Below, piece after piece: positions 15,324-24,230 of a stretch of 32,684 bases of DNA. Origin of the DNA: Bacteroidota bacterium (lineage in GTDB: Bacteria > Bacteroidota > Bacteroidia > Bacteroidales > Prolixibacteraceae); contig JAEYNZ010000020.1 in the NCBI GenBank assembly GCA_023412195.1, positions 1-32,684 on the forward strand, given 5' to 3'. Position 1 is the first letter of the stretch; every line of letters begins with the position of its first letter. The position numbers were made by a program, and so were the translations under genes. The notes beneath the pieces are model-generated. The model made no database searches and was not told the DNA's origin. It saw nothing but the letters and a program-made list of their open reading frames with translations.

Positions 15324-17876
15324 TCATCCGCATTTCGACGATCCGCATGAAATGCATGTAAGGCATCCTTCCTGGTAAACTACTTCGTCGGAGCCGCATT
15401 CTTCGCATAATGCATCTTCTGCAAGGGTTCCGTCGGGTATGTACTTTTTCAGGGCACGGGCAACACCGGCTTTCCATGAGTTGATGGTTTCATTATCGAG
15501 CTGAAGGCTGGTTACAAGTTCAACCACTTTATGGATGGGCATCCCGTGACGTAAGGTTCCTGAAATCAGCTTGGCGTAGTTCCAGAATACCGGGTTGAAT
15601 TTGAAAGATAATCCTTCGATGGTAGTTTTATATCCCCTCTTGTTTTCGTACTGGAAGTCATAGCGCGAATTGCCATCGGGATCATAGCTTTTTATGATGT
15701 AGCCATGAATAATGGAACGAGGCAGAAGGATACCGTCTTCATCATCGGAAAGACCTGTAAAGATCTCATAAGGTTTGCTGTCCATTAAGCCGATAAAGGC
15801 AATCCATTTCTCCTTGTTGTTCTGGAATCTTACAACATCGGCATCCAGTTTCTCGGGGCGCTTTGTGGGGAAGCCGGTTTTCTTCTTTTCCGACCCGTTA
15901 TTTGAAATCAGAACGCCCGAACGTGACCCGTCGCGATAAACGGTAACACCTTTGCATCCGCTCTTCCAGGCTTCGAAGTATAACTGGTCAACCAGTTCTT
16001 CTGTGGCATCAGAAGGCAGGTTGATTGTAACGCTTATGGAGTGATCGACCCATTTCTGGATTCTGCCCTGCATCCGTACCTTTGAGAGCCAGTCTACATC
16101 ATTTGATGTTGCCTTGTAGTATGGCGACTGTTTCACCAGTTCATCCAGGTCTTCCTGTGTATAGTTTTTGTTAAGGCTGTGCCCGTTGGCTTCCATCCAT
16201 ACACGGAACTTGTGGTGAAATACGATGTATTCTTCCCAGTGGTCGCCCATTTCATCCACAAAATCAACACGCACATCCTTGTCTCCCGGATTTACCTTCC
16301 TGCGACGTTTGTAAACGGGAAGGAAAACCGGCTCGATGCCCGAAGTGGTTTGTGTCATCAGGCTTGTGGTTCCAGTGGGAGCAATTGTAAGTAAAGCTAT
16401 GTTGCGGCGGCCATGTTTAGTCATTTCCTTGTAAAGGGAGGGGTCAGCTTCCTTCAGGCGGTTGATAAACGGATTGTTTGCTTCCCTTTCTGAACTGTAG
16501 ATGGCAAACGGACCGCGTTCCTTAGCCAGATATACCGAAGAACGGTATGATTCCAGGGCTACTGTTTTATGAATTTCTTCGGAAAAATCGGTTGCAATGT
16601 CGCTTCCGTAAATCAGTCCAAGGGCAGCCAGCATATCGCCCTCGGCTGTAATTCCTATGCCTGTGCGACGGCCTTCATTGGCTTTTTGTTTGATATTTTC
16701 CCACAGTTTTTTCTCTACAGCCTTTATTTCCTCATCTTCAGGGTCGGCATTGATTTTACCGATGATGGCATCTATCTTTTCAAGTTCCAGGTCGATGATG
16801 TCGTCCATGATGCGCTGTGCATAGTGGATGTGTTCCCGGAATAATTCAAAGTTGAATGAAGCTTCCGGGGTGAAGGGGTTTTCGACATACGAATACAGGT
16901 TGATTGCAAGTAACCTGCAACTGTCGTAAGGGCATAGAGGGATCTCGCCGCATGGGTTGGTTGACACCGTACGGTAGCCAAGATCGGCATAACAATCGGG
17001 TACAGATTCCCTGATGATTGTATCCCAGAAGAGGATGCCAGGCTCGGCCGACTGCCATGCATTTTTTACGATTTTTTTCCAGAGTTTCCCTGCATCTATT
17101 TCCTTTTTGTATAACGGGTTGGGATCATGAATGGGGTAAGTCTGCAGGTATGCCTGATCCGTTTCAACCGCTTTCATAAACTCATCTTCAATTTTCACCG
17201 AAACATTGGCCCCTGTTACTTTTCCCTGTTCCAGTTTGGCGTCGATAAAACTTTCAGAGTCGGGGTGTTTGATTGAAACCGACAGCATGAGTGCTCCGCG
17301 TCTTCCATCCTGGGCAACTTCGCGGGTTGAATTGGAGTACCTTTCCATGAACGGAACTATACCCGTAGAAGTGAGCGCAGAATTTTTAACAGGAGAGCCT
17401 TTGGGCCTGATGTGCGACAGGTCATGCCCTACGCCACCCCTGCGCTTCATGAGTTGTACCTGCTCCTGGTCTACTTTAAGTATACCACCATAGGAGTCGG
17501 AGTTTCCCTGGTTTCCAACCACAAAACAGTTGGAGAGCGACGCAATCTGGTACTCATTGCCGATCCCTGTCATGGGCCCGCCCTGTGGAACGATGTACCT
17601 GAAATCTTTAAGTACATTATAAATTTCTTCTTCACTAAAGGGGTTCGGGTAACGTTTTTCAATCCGTACAATTTCTTTTGCCAGGCGGCGGTGCATGTCT
17701 TCGGGTGTGCGCTCAAAAATATTGCCGTAAGAATCTTTCAGCGCATACTTGTTTACCCATACTCTTGCTGCCAGGTCATCGCCTTTAAAATAGATGCGGG
17801 AAGCATTTATTGCTTCATCCTGCGAGCAGATTTTGTTTCCCGCCGGGGCTGTTACTGATACTTCTTCTAATGCCAT
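15324..17876 (-). CDS. nrdJ: Adenosylcobalamin-dependent (class II) ribonucleotide reductase
   Basis: This 850-residue enzyme reduces ribonucleotides to deoxyribonucleotides using adenosylcobalamin as radical source, so it needs no oxygen. Visible features are C117 in LSNCFVVGN (one of the redox cysteines), the active-site motif NPCGEIPL with C309 and E311, and the APTGTTSLMTQTTSGIEP loop typical of this class. The cysteine-rich C-terminal tail (CEEC, CLTCISC, SSKCG) re-reduces the active site or binds zinc. Length is in the normal range for long NrdJ. It is transcribed alone and converges on gcvH. The 316 bases upstream have no recognisable B12 riboswitch. Its presence implies that the cell makes or imports cobalamin. 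Confidence 0.95.
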   Translation of the reverse strand: MALEEVSVTAPAGNKICSQDEAINASRIYFKGDDLAARVWVNKYALKDSYGNIFERTPEDMHRRLAKEIVRIEKRYPNPFSEEEIYNVLKDFRYIVPQGGPMTGIGNEYQIASLSNCFVVGNQGNSDSYGGILKVDQEQVQLMKRRGGVGHDLSHIRPKGSPVKNSALTSTGIVPFMERYSNSTREVAQDGRRGALMLSVSIKHPDSESFIDAKLEQGKVTGANVSVKIEDEFMKAVETDQAYLQTYPIHDPNPLYKKEIDAGKLWKKIVKNAWQSAEPGILFWDTIIRESVPDCYADLGYRTVSTNPCGEIPLCPYDSCRLLAINLYSYVENPFTPEASFNFELFREHIHYAQRIMDDIIDLELEKIDAIIGKINADPEDEEIKAVEKKLWENIKQKANEGRRTGIGITAEGDMLAALGLIYGSDIATDFSEEIHKTVALESYRSSVYLAKERGPFAIYSSEREANNPFINRLKEADPSLYKEMTKHGRRNIALLTIAPTGTTSLMTQTTSGIEPVFLPVYKRRRKVNPGDKDVRVDFVDEMGDHWEEYIVFHHKFRVWMEANGHSLNKNYTQEDLDELVKQSPYYKATSNDVDWLSKVRMQGRIQKWVDHSISVTINLPSDATEELVDQLYFEAWKSGCKGVTVYRDGSRSGVLISNNGSEKKKTGFPTKRPEKLDADVVRFQNNKEKWIAFIGLMDSKPYEIFTGLSDDEDGILLPRSIIHGYIIKSYDPDGNSRYDFQYENKRGYKTTIEGLSFKFNPVFWNYAKLISGTLRHGMPIHKVVELVTSLQLDNETINSWKAGVARALKKYIPDGTLAEDALCEECGSDEVVYQEGCLTCISCGSSKCG

Positions 17877-18192
17877 AGTGTTCAGTTAATATTATTTATA
17901 TACATTTTTTTCACTTTCGGGATTGAAAGGTTTTGTTACCGATTTGTGCTATGCAAGATAAAAAGGATACCAATTATCCTGATCACTTTTATATATAAAA
18001 AATCAAAAAGTTATCAACTTTGAATGGTTATTCAGTTGATGGTAAATGAATTAGCCTGTTATTTTCAACAAAAAGTTAACAGAAATTTTCGATTTAAACG
18101 TCAGGAAGGGCTCATTTGGCTTCGAATTTTCGGTTAATCAATACCAATTGTTTACTGACTTGTTGTATATCAAACTGAAAGGAGGGAATCCA
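17877..18192. other. 316-base intergenic region upstream of nrdJ
   Basis: No gene is supported. The DNA is AT-rich. It contains a small palindrome (AGGATA, five bases, TATCCT at 17965-17981). It also has a direct repeat of CAAAAAGTTA at about 18004 and 18069, the first copy of which also forms a 6-bp inverted repeat (AAAGTT, three bases, AACTTT). These could be regulator sites for nrdJ, but none matches a known operator such as the NrdR box. Confidence 0.4.
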
Positions 18193-19425
18193 TCATTTGT
18201 TAAAAACTTTAGTTATGATAAGATTTGTAGAACCTGTATTTTTTGTTACGAATGCTCTGGATGCATCAGCAGAAATTTCAAGTTTTTTCTGATCATTCAG
18301 CAGTCCATCCATCACTTCTTTAACCTGTTCATAATTATGAACTGGAAAGGCACCCCCTTCTTTTTCCAGTTCAACTGCCTCTCTGAATTTTTCATACCTG
18401 GGGCCAAATATGACTGGTAACCCAAATACAGCTGCTTCCAGGATGTTATGGATTCCTACTCCGAAGCCACCTCCTATATATGCAATGCTCCCGTAACGGT
18501 AGAGCGACGAGAGCATGCCCACCGAGTCGATAATGAGCACCTGGTATAGCTCAGGATCGGCGTGTGAAGCCTTGCTGAACCTGATAAAGGGTTTTTTCAG
18601 AAGCTGTTCAAGCTGGTTCAGGTTGGCAGGAGTTACTTCATGTGGGGCAATCACCATTTTCAACTCATGGCTGTTGATATATTCTGCAAGCAACTCCTCA
18701 TCAGGCTTCCAGGTACTTCCGGCTATGAGAAGAGGTTTGCCGCTGCTGAATTTCTCAACCAGTGGTATATCTTTTGCTGCTTTTGCTATGGCTGCAACCC
18801 GGTCGAAGCGGGTATCTCCCGATATGGTGTAATTGCTGATCCCTTCTGATTCCAGAAGCCTGGCTGATTTGTCATCCTGGACAAAAAAATGTTCGGGCAT
18901 ACGGAGAATTTTTCCGTACCACCGTCCCTGCAGGTTATTTTTAAAGAATGGTTGGGTATCCCTGAATATTGCTGAGATGATATATAAGGGTATATTCTGC
19001 CTTTTCAATTCACTGATAAAAAAGTACCAGTATTCGTACTTAATAAAAAATGCCATGTGAGGTCTGACAATGCGTATGAAATCTTTTGCATTGCGTGGGG
19101 TGTCCATTGGCATGTACATTATGATGTCGGCCTGGTCGTAGTTTTTCCGGATTTCATAACCGGAAGGGGAAAAGAATGTAAGCAGGATCCTGTATTGCGG
19201 GAAGCGCTTTTTTATTTCTTCAATGAGCGGGCGGCCTTGTTCGAATTCCCCCAGGGAGGCACAGTGAACCCAAATGTAGCGGGCATTTGTATCGATTTTT
19301 GAGGCAAGGTTTTGTTTCCAGTTCTTTCTGCCTGATACAAATTGTTTTGCTTTGGGTTTGAAAAAGGCAAATCCTCTTATCAATATGGAATATGCAATGA
19401 TACCAGCCTTATACAGAAAATCCAT
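18193..19425 (-). CDS. waaA: 3-deoxy-D-manno-octulosonic acid transferase (Kdo transferase)
   Basis: WaaA (KdtA, GT30) transfers Kdo from CMP-Kdo to lipid A precursor at the inner face of the cytoplasmic membrane. The 410-residue protein starts with a membrane-associated hydrophobic segment (about 5-22). It has the catalytic-base motif ASLGEFEQGRPL (E60), then ISGDTRFDRV, IAGSTWKPDEE, the APHEVTP stretch, and YIGGGFGVGIHNILEAAVFGLPVIFGP in the nucleotide-binding domain. Length is normal. It starts 10 bases after the lycopene cyclase stop, so the two are probably cotranscribed. The gene shows that the organism makes a Kdo-containing lipopolysaccharide. Confidence 0.96.
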   Translation of the reverse strand: MDFLYKAGIIAYSILIRGFAFFKPKAKQFVSGRKNWKQNLASKIDTNARYIWVHCASLGEFEQGRPLIEEIKKRFPQYRILLTFFSPSGYEIRKNYDQADIIMYMPMDTPRNAKDFIRIVRPHMAFFIKYEYWYFFISELKRQNIPLYIISAIFRDTQPFFKNNLQGRWYGKILRMPEHFFVQDDKSARLLESEGISNYTISGDTRFDRVAAIAKAAKDIPLVEKFSSGKPLLIAGSTWKPDEELLAEYINSHELKMVIAPHEVTPANLNQLEQLLKKPFIRFSKASHADPELYQVLIIDSVGMLSSLYRYGSIAYIGGGFGVGIHNILEAAVFGLPVIFGPRYEKFREAVELEKEGGAFPVHNYEQVKEVMDGLLNDQKKLEISADASRAFVTKNTGSTNLIITKVFNK

Positions 19426-19435
19426 GGTGAATGTG

Positions 19436-20146
19436 TTAATATGACTGGTTGCCGAACTTTAAAAGCTTTTGCTTTTTCATGTACTCGTAAATTGTAAGAT
19501 TCATTATCAGCAACAGAAAGAAGTAGAAGACATCTTCAACCGGGATGGTTATGATGCGGATACCAAGGTTATGATGGTTGTTGTATTCAACTACGGGCAG
19601 TCCGGTAAGAAGTCCGTTGACAATGAAGAAGGGCAGGAGCGATATCAGCCATGTAAGATAGAATTTTGTATAGTGGCTTTTAAAGTGGTTTCTGAAAATG
19701 ACATAACCGAAATAAACTGTAAGCAGGAAAAAGGTGAAGAAAGTATACAGCTTCTCCCGTGCAAAATATGCTGTCAGTGCGAAGGCTACCAGCAGCACCA
19801 GGCTGATTGCAACAAAGAGGTTGGGTTTTTCAAAATGGGGGAGTTTTACATGCAGCACTTCATAAATAAAAACACAGCTGTAAGGAATTGCAAGAAAAAA
19901 CAGCCATTCCTCAAGGGGTAGATTAAGAATGTATATCCCTGTAATATAGTCGGGATTAAAATTCCAGATTCCAAGTTCAGTAAAGCGGATGTCCCACATG
20001 ATGAATATTGTCCCGGAAAACAAAATTGCGGGAAGCAGAAATTTTAATTTTTTATAATACGCGACCTGTTTTTCGAAGCTGAAAGCCAATGGAACGGCAA
20101 GGGTCAGCAGCATCAGCAACAGGTATGTAAAATTCTGAAACTTCAT
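19436..20146 (-). CDS. Lycopene cyclase domain protein (CrtYc/CrtYd fusion type)
   Basis: This 236-residue integral membrane protein with about six or seven hydrophobic segments fits the heterodimeric-type lycopene cyclases in which the c and d halves are fused. Each half carries the acidic motif of the family: PLEEWLFF (77-84) and PVEDVFYFFL (202-211). Such enzymes form beta-ionone rings to give beta-carotene. An extra 41 codons upstream (to 20269) have no family character and contain a promoter-like element. The ATG at 20146 therefore starts the protein. No phytoene synthase or desaturase gene lies nearby, so the carotenoid pathway must be completed elsewhere. It precedes waaA with a 10-base gap. 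Confidence 0.88.
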   Translation of the reverse strand: MKFQNFTYLLLMLLTLAVPLAFSFEKQVAYYKKLKFLLPAILFSGTIFIMWDIRFTELGIWNFNPDYITGIYILNLPLEEWLFFLAIPYSCVFIYEVLHVKLPHFEKPNLFVAISLVLLVAFALTAYFAREKLYTFFTFFLLTVYFGYVIFRNHFKSHYTKFYLTWLISLLPFFIVNGLLTGLPVVEYNNHHNLGIRIITIPVEDVFYFFLLLIMNLTIYEYMKKQKLLKFGNQSY

Positions 20147-20163
20147 GATCAAACGGTTTTTGG

Positions 20164-20171
20164 CAAAGTTA
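20164..20171 (-). promoter_or_regulatory. Putative -7 promoter element of the lycopene cyclase gene
   Basis: On the minus strand the sequence is TAACTTTG, a match to TAnnTTTG, 17 bases upstream of the ATG at 20146. It supports that start over a longer frame beginning at 20269. Confidence 0.42.
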
Positions 20172-20394
20172 AAGTAAAAACTTATATGGGGAATTTTTGG
20201 ATGCAGGATGTTTACAGGATTATTTAGCGGAGGACATTGGCCCGGAACGTGTCGTTTATTGTATTTCATTGATGCGTAAATAAAAGGCGCAGAAAAACAT
20301 ACGACTCCTTTAGAGCTGGGAGGATCGTGCCAACATTCGTCCTGTAAACCTATGAACTTTTCAGGTTCAAGACTTTTTAATCAGTGGTTGCCTA

Positions 20395-20432
20395 CAGTCT
20401 TGAAACTTGTGTCTATTTGTCTTGTGTCTGAC
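20395..20432. repeat. Short copy of the intergenic repeat family
   Basis: Read on the minus strand it contains AGACACAAG followed by TTTCAAGAC. This differs by one base from the AGACACAAG, TATCAAGAC stretch found in each 132-base unit at 32289-32684. It lies in a 316-base gene-free gap (20147-20462) between the lycopene cyclase start and the end of the GH30 gene. The rest of that gap shows only the promoter-like element at 20164-20171. Confidence 0.7.
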
Positions 20433-20462
20433 CTAGTTGCCTGATACAATTCTTTATCTTTA

Positions 20463-21982
20463 CTAAAGAACAATCGTTGTCACACTTTCTGCCGGTACTT
20501 CCATTGGTTTCTCAAGGCTTACTTCACCCATGTACTTCAGGTTGTTTGCTGCTGATGTTTCATAGATGCGGCCCTTCTTTTGATAATCTCCCTGCAGGTT
20601 GATCTTTAATTTTTGGTTCTTTGGTTCGCGGTTCAATATAACCAACACTATTTCACCGCCGGTGTTTTTGTACGCCGAAACTTTTAATTTTGGGTTGTTT
20701 GGGTTGACCGCCTGAATAACAGTTGCGCCGGGCCGGATGAACCGTGAATAATTGCCAAGGGCCCATAGCAGCTTCGATTCATAAATTTTACCCCCGGTTT
20801 CGCTTTTGTCGATGTAGATCAGCCCGTCCTTATAATCATAGGGACTAATGGCAATCCACCACTGCCATGCCGATGCAAGGCCTGTCATCAGGTCGCTGTG
20901 GATTACATTGGCTACAAAAAGTGCTGTTTCCATTCCAAGGTCGCGGCGGTTTCCTTTAAACCCGTCGTTGTCGCCCAGAATGCAATATTCTGTCATCCAG
21001 AACTCCAGGGCAGGGTCAACCTCAATGATTTCCTTGTGCAGACGGGTTCTTACCTCAGCCAATACTTTGTCGTTTGTAGTAGTGAAATAGCTGTGGGCCG
21101 CAATTTTGTGAGCCATATTGGGTACATTGCCGATGTAGTTTTCCGATGCCGGCGAGAAGAACTCCTTTACCTGATAACCGCGTTCGGCATCATTGCCGGC
21201 TTCATAGAGATGGTTCAGCTGGCCTGCTTCTGTGATTTCAATCTGTGTGGGAAGTCCCGCTTCAAGTAAATCATTTCCAAGAATTCTGCATAGACGGGCA
21301 ATTTCTTCATTCTTCCATGGCGAACCTTCCTGTCCTCCTTTCCATTCCCACTGGGGCTCATTCACCGGTGACAGGTAATCAAAAAGGACTCCTTCATTCT
21401 GATGTATATTTTTTGTTACATCCACCAGGTAGTTGCTGAATGCCGGCAGGTTGTCATCTGTCAGGTTCATTGAATTTCCGCCTGAAGAGTGGGCCTTGCC
21501 ATTTTTAGTGAGGGCAACAGGCGGACTGTTCACAAAACCTATGAATGTTTCAACCCCTCGTTCTTTGGCAGCCCTCAGGAACCACCGCTGTCCCTGGTGA
21601 TGGTTCCAGTTATAGCTTTTGTCGTCCTGCATGAAGCTTTCTGCACGGCGCCACGGATCATCTATTCCCGACTGATTCCCTGCCTTGCGCTTCCTGCCCC
21701 TATATTGAACCGCCAGCAGCTTAAACCGATACCTGATGGTGAACCATCATCATCTGTTTCAAGGCTGAACAGCAAATCAGCCAGCCTGTTTCGTTGTTCA
21801 TCGGGCCAGTTTCCTGTGAACTGGCAGCTCCATGCATCGGAAGCTCCAAAGTTGTGAATGACCTGGTAAGTTGTTTCGGGAATGATTGTTACTTCTGCCG
21901 GAGGTTCAGCCTGCAGTTTGTCATCTCCCTTTTCAGTACAACCCATGAAAAGGATCAGAAAAAGCAGTTGGATGAAGTTCAT
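20463..21982 (-). pseudogene. GH30 family glycosidase lipoprotein with a one-base frameshift
   Basis: Two frames, 21662-21982 (first 106 codons) and 20463-21632 or slightly longer upstream, join into one GH30 enzyme of 506 residues if one base is restored. The first part has a lipoprotein signal with lipobox LFMGC (Cys15) followed by acidic residues. It continues through IHNFGASDAW to RFNIGAGSARQG and then meets a stop. The second frame continues in register as GNQSGIDDPWRRAESFMQDDKSYNW. The break is at a G run on the minus strand (CCC at 21678-21680), where one missing G explains it. In restored numbering the acid/base is E209 (SPVNEPQWEW) and the nucleophile E332 (FWMTEYC). GH30 members act on beta-linked glycans such as beta-1,6-galactan, glucan or xylan; the subfamily is uncertain. 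The gene follows the GH50-like gene by 12 bases. A sequencing error is as likely as a real mutation. Confidence 0.85.
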
Positions 21983-21994
21983 GATGGTTTGATT

Positions 21995-24130
21995 TTAATA
22001 ATGAATTGAAGGTATCCGTTCAATGACTTCATCATAGGGAGCTGTTTCACCGGCAGCAACTTCATACATGCGGGTATGGCTTTGAATGGCAGCTTCGGTC
22101 AGTTCGCTGTAGGGTCTGTTGCAGATGTCCATGAAGCCGATGTTGTAGTTTTCACCGTCGAAGCGCCCGAAAACCGGCTGGTCGAGCCACTGGAAATAGT
22201 GGATGCCAATCAGTTCAGGCCGTGCCAGTCCCTGTTCAAGGTAATACCTGTAGGCTTTCCCTCTTTCTTCCTGGCTAAGTGCTCCCTGGATACCGCTTGC
22301 AGGCAGTCCGCGGTCGGTAGCTCCGAAGTGGTATTCACCAATCATGACAGGCTTTCCACTGATGCGTGCAATTTCAGCAGTGGCCGGTGGACCGGGATTT
22401 CCATAGCCATTGATTGAAAATACATCGAAGCGGTCGCCTGCCTTATACAGCAGGTCGGAACTGATCCATGCATAGCGCATTCCAAGGTTCAGGTGATCGG
22501 GGTCGACTTTCTCCACTTCATCGCATGGAACATCAACATATTTTTTGACAAGTATTTCGGAGAACTTCCAGAAGTCCTCTTTAGCTTTTTCAGAAGGATA
22601 TTCCTCAAAGATTTGGGTTGTCAGGGCTTTAAAATCGGCAAGCTGAAGGTTCCAGCTCTGATTGAACTCATTGATTCCCGGATATTGAGTGGATAGCCAG
22701 CGCGCAAATGTGTTTTTTGATTCTGAAGGCTGAGGGGTGGCAAACATTTCAAAAGCAATATCATGTGCACCAAATGCCCAGTGCGGTTCATTTCTGAGGA
22801 AATACCCGATGAGGTAAGGGTCGCCCTTGTAATCTTCAAGCTGACTTGCAAATTGTTTAGCATTATCAAGGTATTCAGAAGAAAACACATCAGGGAAATC
22901 GCGGAACAGATTCTGTTTAGTAGAAGGAAACCCATTTAACGGAAGAACATAGGGAAGCTTTGCCTTGCGTGCATAATTGGTATCCGACCAGTTTGCAATG
23001 GTGTTCAGCCTGAATTCACGGATCTGCCCTGAAGTAATGGTTTCCCATTTTTCCCGCCAGCTTTCTCCGAATACGCGCATCAGGTTTGTTTTATAATAGT
23101 CGAGCATTACCATTTCTCCCCGTCCTGAATAAGCCGCCTTATATACTTCGTTACTTTTGTCAGGCACCCATTCCAGCAGGTCCTCCTGCCCGGTAATGAC
23201 ACCTGTGGCATTGTCGCGGATACAGTCAACACCCACCGAAACAAAGGCATACCCTTCGGGATCCAATAGCCACCAGCGGGTTCCGTCGTGGTGGGTACGG
23301 AAGAAACCGGTACCAGCAAACTGCTTTTTCTTCCAGCCACCATATTTGCTCCAGTTTTCAGGAAAAGTGGTGGTGGAGGCATTTTTAAGCTGTGATTCCA
23401 GGAGGTCCTTTAATTCCTGTTCACTTTTTGTTTTTCCTGGCCAGTCCTTAACTGCCCACTGTCCGAATTGATCTACAACCGCGTGCTCCGGCGCAGGGTA
23501 GGGTTCAGGAAGTTCGCGAGTAAGATATACGGCTGCCAGCTCAAATTCAGGCGTGAAATGTGGCTCCTGCCAGGGGCCGAAACGAATGGCCACTTTGGAA
23601 ATATCTCCCGGTTTCATGCGGTTTCCAAGAACGGTACCTTTTAATTGCCGTGGGAAGCGGTGCATGAAGATTTCCTGTCCGTCGAGATGTTCAAGCGGGA
23701 AAATAACTTTTGTTTTCAGCAGGGGCAGGACTCCTATCTTGGCTGCCATCCTTGGAGTACCTGTAGCATCGCCTGCCTGATCGCCACTTTGAGCAATGAT
23801 GCTGCCTGCCTTCCCTTCATTTCTGAAGAATTCGAGGTTTAATACGGCACTGAAGTCATTGCTGTGCCATATTTCACAGACAAGGTAAGAAGCCTGCTCC
23901 CAGCCTGAAGCATCACTTCCTTCCCACAGCACCAGGCTTTGGTTATTAGCTGCCGGAGTTATATGTATAACTTCTGAATCAAATCCCCGGCCTTCTTGCA
24001 CACTGCTGATTTCCTTATTTGCGGTATGGATGTTTTTCAGGCTGAAAGCCTCAGAATAAAGTTCACTGCTTTTCTGAACTGTACAGGAAGCAATTATTCC
24101 AATGGAAACAATAAAAAAAAGTTTTTTCAT
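21995..24130 (-). CDS. GH50-like (beta-agarase-type) glycoside hydrolase lipoprotein
   Basis: This 711-residue protein has a lipoprotein signal with lipobox IIASC (Cys16) and an N-terminal beta-sandwich, carbohydrate-binding-like region to about residue 215. A TIM-barrel of clan GH-A type follows. The putative acid/base is E448 in YFLRNEPHW and the nucleophile E599 in VMIGEYHFGATDRG. The later FQWLDQPVFGRFDGENYNIGF stretch resembles GH50 beta-agarases as I remember them. Close relatives in non-marine Bacteroidetes are not proven agarases, so the substrate is better stated as a galactose-containing polymer, uncertain. It lies directly upstream of the GH30 gene (12-base gap). It is separated from the GH2 gene by 100 bases containing a strong hairpin. 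The likely location is the cell surface or periplasm. Confidence 0.72.
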   Translation of the reverse strand: MKKLFFIVSIGIIASCTVQKSSELYSEAFSLKNIHTANKEISSVQEGRGFDSEVIHITPAANNQSLVLWEGSDASGWEQASYLVCEIWHSNDFSAVLNLEFFRNEGKAGSIIAQSGDQAGDATGTPRMAAKIGVLPLLKTKVIFPLEHLDGQEIFMHRFPRQLKGTVLGNRMKPGDISKVAIRFGPWQEPHFTPEFELAAVYLTRELPEPYPAPEHAVVDQFGQWAVKDWPGKTKSEQELKDLLESQLKNASTTTFPENWSKYGGWKKKQFAGTGFFRTHHDGTRWWLLDPEGYAFVSVGVDCIRDNATGVITGQEDLLEWVPDKSNEVYKAAYSGRGEMVMLDYYKTNLMRVFGESWREKWETITSGQIREFRLNTIANWSDTNYARKAKLPYVLPLNGFPSTKQNLFRDFPDVFSSEYLDNAKQFASQLEDYKGDPYLIGYFLRNEPHWAFGAHDIAFEMFATPQPSESKNTFARWLSTQYPGINEFNQSWNLQLADFKALTTQIFEEYPSEKAKEDFWKFSEILVKKYVDVPCDEVEKVDPDHLNLGMRYAWISSDLLYKAGDRFDVFSINGYGNPGPPATAEIARISGKPVMIGEYHFGATDRGLPASGIQGALSQEERGKAYRYYLEQGLARPELIGIHYFQWLDQPVFGRFDGENYNIGFMDICNRPYSELTEAAIQSHTRMYEVAAGETAPYDEVIERIPSIHY

Positions 24131-24162
24131 AGCTGGATTTTTAATTCCGGTTTAGAAAGCAA

Positions 24163-24212
24163 AAGGTTGCCTTCCTGCATTCCTGGTTCAGGACAGCAGT
24201 GAAGGCAACCTT
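24163..24212 (-). terminator. Nested hairpin after the GH2 gene
   Basis: A 12-bp perfect outer stem (AAGGTTGCCTTC at 24163-24174 with its complement at 24201-24212) encloses CTGC/GCAG and TCCTG/CAGGA inner stems. It lies 18 bases past the GH2 stop. On the minus strand it is followed by only four T, so it could end transcription fully, partly, or protect the upstream message within an operon. Confidence 0.65.
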
Positions 24213-24230
24213 CTTTATTGAAATTGAAGC

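Noticed and set aside
17877..18192. Cobalamin riboswitch for nrdJ
   Set aside because: No B12-box or GCCACTG-type core could be found on the minus strand by eye.
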